Source of the DNA: Paenibacillus sp. MAEPY2 | GTDB taxonomy: Bacteria > Bacillota > Bacilli > Paenibacillales > Paenibacillaceae | Reading direction: 5' to 3' | NCBI RefSeq assembly: GCF_000499205.1 | Contig: NZ_AWUK01000031.1 | Span: forward strand, 40,532-104,531 | DNA length: 64,000 nt | Shown here: piece by piece, positions 62,387 through 64,000 of the stretch | Numbering within the stretch: the stretch's first letter is position 1 | Layout of the letters: each line of letters opens with the position of its first letter | Translations under genes and position numbers: made by a program | The notes under the pieces: generated by a model | What the model was told of the DNA's origin: nothing | The model's input: only the letters and a program-made list of their open reading frames with translations | The model's database searches: none

Positions 62387-63706
62387 TTATAGAATTCCTT
62401 TTTTCATTGCTTTGTACACAAGCTGCGAGAATAGGCTGTTCGACCAAGCAAACCATGGCCTTGTGAACGTGTTTGGATCGTCCGAATGAAAGCCTTCATG
62501 CATGTACCCGGTACCTGCATCCGTGTTCTCCAGCAGCTCAATCATCTCCAGCATTTCCTTATCATTGTCTGCGGTGAGACCCTGCATGGACAGAGCCATG
62601 TGCCAGATGTATCCGGGCGGTGTATGAGGGCTGCCGATACCTTTGGCGACTTGTCCTTCATAATAGAATGGATTTTCCTTACTCAAAATAAAGCGGCGTG
62701 TATTCTGGTACACGATGTCCTCGGTGGAAGCATACTCGAAATACGGAATCGACATAAGCCCCGGCGTACCTGCATCATCCATGAGACAAAAGTTGCCGTA
62801 ACCATCGGTCTCATAGGCATAGATCTGCCCATACTCGGGGTGACGGTAAGTACCATACAGGGTAATCCCGTGTCGTATTTCTTCTTCCAGATGCGCCATC
62901 TCGCTGACCAGCTTCTCATCTCGAAATACCCACCTTGCAATCTCCCCCATTTGGCGTAGAGTCACCGCTGCAAACATATTCGCGGGAATATTATAATGAA
63001 AATCACATGCATCATCGCTGGGGCGGAAGCCGGACCAGATCATCCCCGTATAGTTTACGGGCATCCCTAATCCTTCGTAACGGAGTGTATCATGGGCTGG
63101 ACAATTCCGGCGCATGAATCGATATGGGGACCGCTCACCATGACGCTGTTCCGTTTTCCACAGATGTAACACACTCTCCATCACCCTCTTGAAACGCTCG
63201 TCAAATATATCCGTCAATTCCGTCTCCCGCCAATACGCATAGGCGAGCCTCATAGAGAAACAAAGTGAATCCAGCTCAAACTTGCGCTCCCACACCCAAG
63301 GTGACATCTGCGTCTCATCATTTGCATCCCAATGCCATCCATTAGCCGTTTCGTTGAACGCATTGGCATAGATATCGATGTCCGCATAGAACGTATGCCG
63401 TTTGATCAGCCCTCCAATGATCCGTTGCAGTTGTTCGTCTTCCTTCGCGAGCGGAACGTAGTGCATCACCTGCTCCACTGAATCACGCAGCCACATGGCC
63501 GGGATATCCCCTGTAATTACAAAGGTTGTTCCATCATCCAATAGCTTTGTCGTCGTTTCCAGCGTGTTGGGAAAACAGTTACGGAACTGCGCCAGCAATC
63601 TCGGTCTATGTTGAAGCTGTTCCTCGGCCTCGGCGAGAATGTTCTGCACAGCTTGCGGCAATTCCAGATGCGGCATGGGTATTTTCGGTAATCTGAACTG
63701 TTCCAT
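62387..63706 (-). CDS. exo-alpha-1,6-mannosidase (GH125)
   Basis: 439 residues, no signal peptide. GH125 motifs: FVITGDIPAMWLRDSVEQVM near the start, NGWHWDANDETQMSPWVWER, YTGMIWSGFRPSDDACDFHY and TFTRPWFAWSNSLFSQLV near the end; the conserved Asp and Glu acid residues are retained. These metal-independent enzymes trim alpha-1,6-mannose from imported glycans. Ribosome site AAGGAG. It stands alone here, without transporter genes. Confidence 0.92.
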   Translation of the reverse strand: MEQFRLPKIPMPHLELPQAVQNILAEAEEQLQHRPRLLAQFRNCFPNTLETTTKLLDDGTTFVITGDIPAMWLRDSVEQVMHYVPLAKEDEQLQRIIGGLIKRHTFYADIDIYANAFNETANGWHWDANDETQMSPWVWERKFELDSLCFSMRLAYAYWRETELTDIFDERFKRVMESVLHLWKTEQRHGERSPYRFMRRNCPAHDTLRYEGLGMPVNYTGMIWSGFRPSDDACDFHYNIPANMFAAVTLRQMGEIARWVFRDEKLVSEMAHLEEEIRHGITLYGTYRHPEYGQIYAYETDGYGNFCLMDDAGTPGLMSIPYFEYASTEDIVYQNTRRFILSKENPFYYEGQVAKGIGSPHTPPGYIWHMALSMQGLTADNDKEMLEMIELLENTDAGTGYMHEGFHSDDPNTFTRPWFAWSNSLFSQLVYKAMKKGIL

Positions 63707-63939
63707 GGATGTCGTCTCCTTTGAGATGAAGTTTTCTCATTTGTTTGCATAGTTTCATTCAACGAATTTTGTCATATTGTTATTTTCGTTATGATAATTT
63801 ATAATAACATTATTATTTGTAAGTGTACTGTGCCGGAAGATTCTCGTCAATTCATAACGGATGGTTCATTGAAAAAAATAAATTCGATCATATCTTGTAT
63901 ATATAAATTGAACTAAAGAATATTTACACCTGCCACTCG

Positions 63940-64000
63940 GATGACAGAACAACCTTCCGATCGCTGTTATCCCCAGATTTTTTGGATTGCCTTTTTCAAA
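63940..64000. repeat. dispersed hairpin repeat, copy 3, cut by window end
   Basis: The reverse orientation of the right arm of copies 1 and 2 (GACAGAA-AACCTTCCGATCGC then TGTTATCCCC-GATTT), continuing into a loop GGATTGCCTTTTTC. The other arm lies beyond the window. Confidence 0.7.

Overview
The window looks like chromosomal DNA of a Paenibacillus: AT-moderate, Firmicute Shine-Dalgarno sites (AAGGAGG-type) before nearly every gene, several TTG/GTG starts, an LplA/LplB/YtcP-type sugar transporter, S-layer-homology and NlpC/P60 wall proteins, and a GH9-GH48 cellulase pair with FN3-FN3-CBM3 tails. No rRNA, tRNA, CRISPR array, prophage or insertion sequence was recognised. Functions are assigned from protein motifs and gene context only; no database search was run.

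Layout. 1-3.8 kb: carbohydrate ABC-importer operon (two permeases, binding lipoprotein, start of a GH29 fucosidase) behind a cre-like site. 4.9-9.8 kb: SLH protein and a heterodimeric BmrC/BmrD-type ABC exporter. 9.9-11.7 kb: small membrane protein, Lrp-type regulator, and a metallo-beta-lactamase-fold gene broken by one in-frame TAG. 12.2-15 kb: GH51 arabinofuranosidase with a divergent ArsR-type regulator. 15.1-22.7 kb: NlpC/P60 hydrolase, then the GH9-GH48 cellulase operon. 23-28.9 kb: chemoreceptor, BcrC-like phosphatase, LCP wall-polymer ligase, acyltransferase, secreted repeat protein. 29.1-32.3 kb: the most interesting locus, an isoprenoid-synthase-fold (ComQ-like) gene followed by an 80-residue precursor with an NHLP-type leader and a Trp third from its C-terminus, convergent with an orphan membrane histidine kinase. 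32.5-42.7 kb: small proteins, MFS pump, lipoprotein cyclophilin, SDR, ring-cleaving dioxygenase behind an MhqR-like operator, second chemoreceptor.

43-57 kb is an amino-acid catabolism block: aspartase, sigma-54 (rpoN), P5C dehydrogenase, proline dehydrogenase, a sigma-54 activator, a STAND-type regulator, a PucR/AdeR-type regulator and alanine dehydrogenase. Excellent -24/-12 sigma-54 promoters precede aspA and lie divergently between rocA and the proline dehydrogenase gene, so sigma factor, enhancer-binding protein and targets sit together. The predicted flow is proline to glutamate, aspartate to fumarate and alanine to pyruvate, with release of reducing power and ammonia.

57-64 kb: Fe-S PD-(D/E)XK nuclease, kinase-like protein, AraC regulator divergent from a sugar epimerase and a Gfo/Idh/MocA dehydrogenase, and a GH125 alpha-mannosidase. 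Two families of dispersed hairpin-forming intergenic repeats are visible: one with three copies plus a relic (13.9, 44.5, 62.2, 63.9 kb), one as a four-unit cluster at 11.8 kb.
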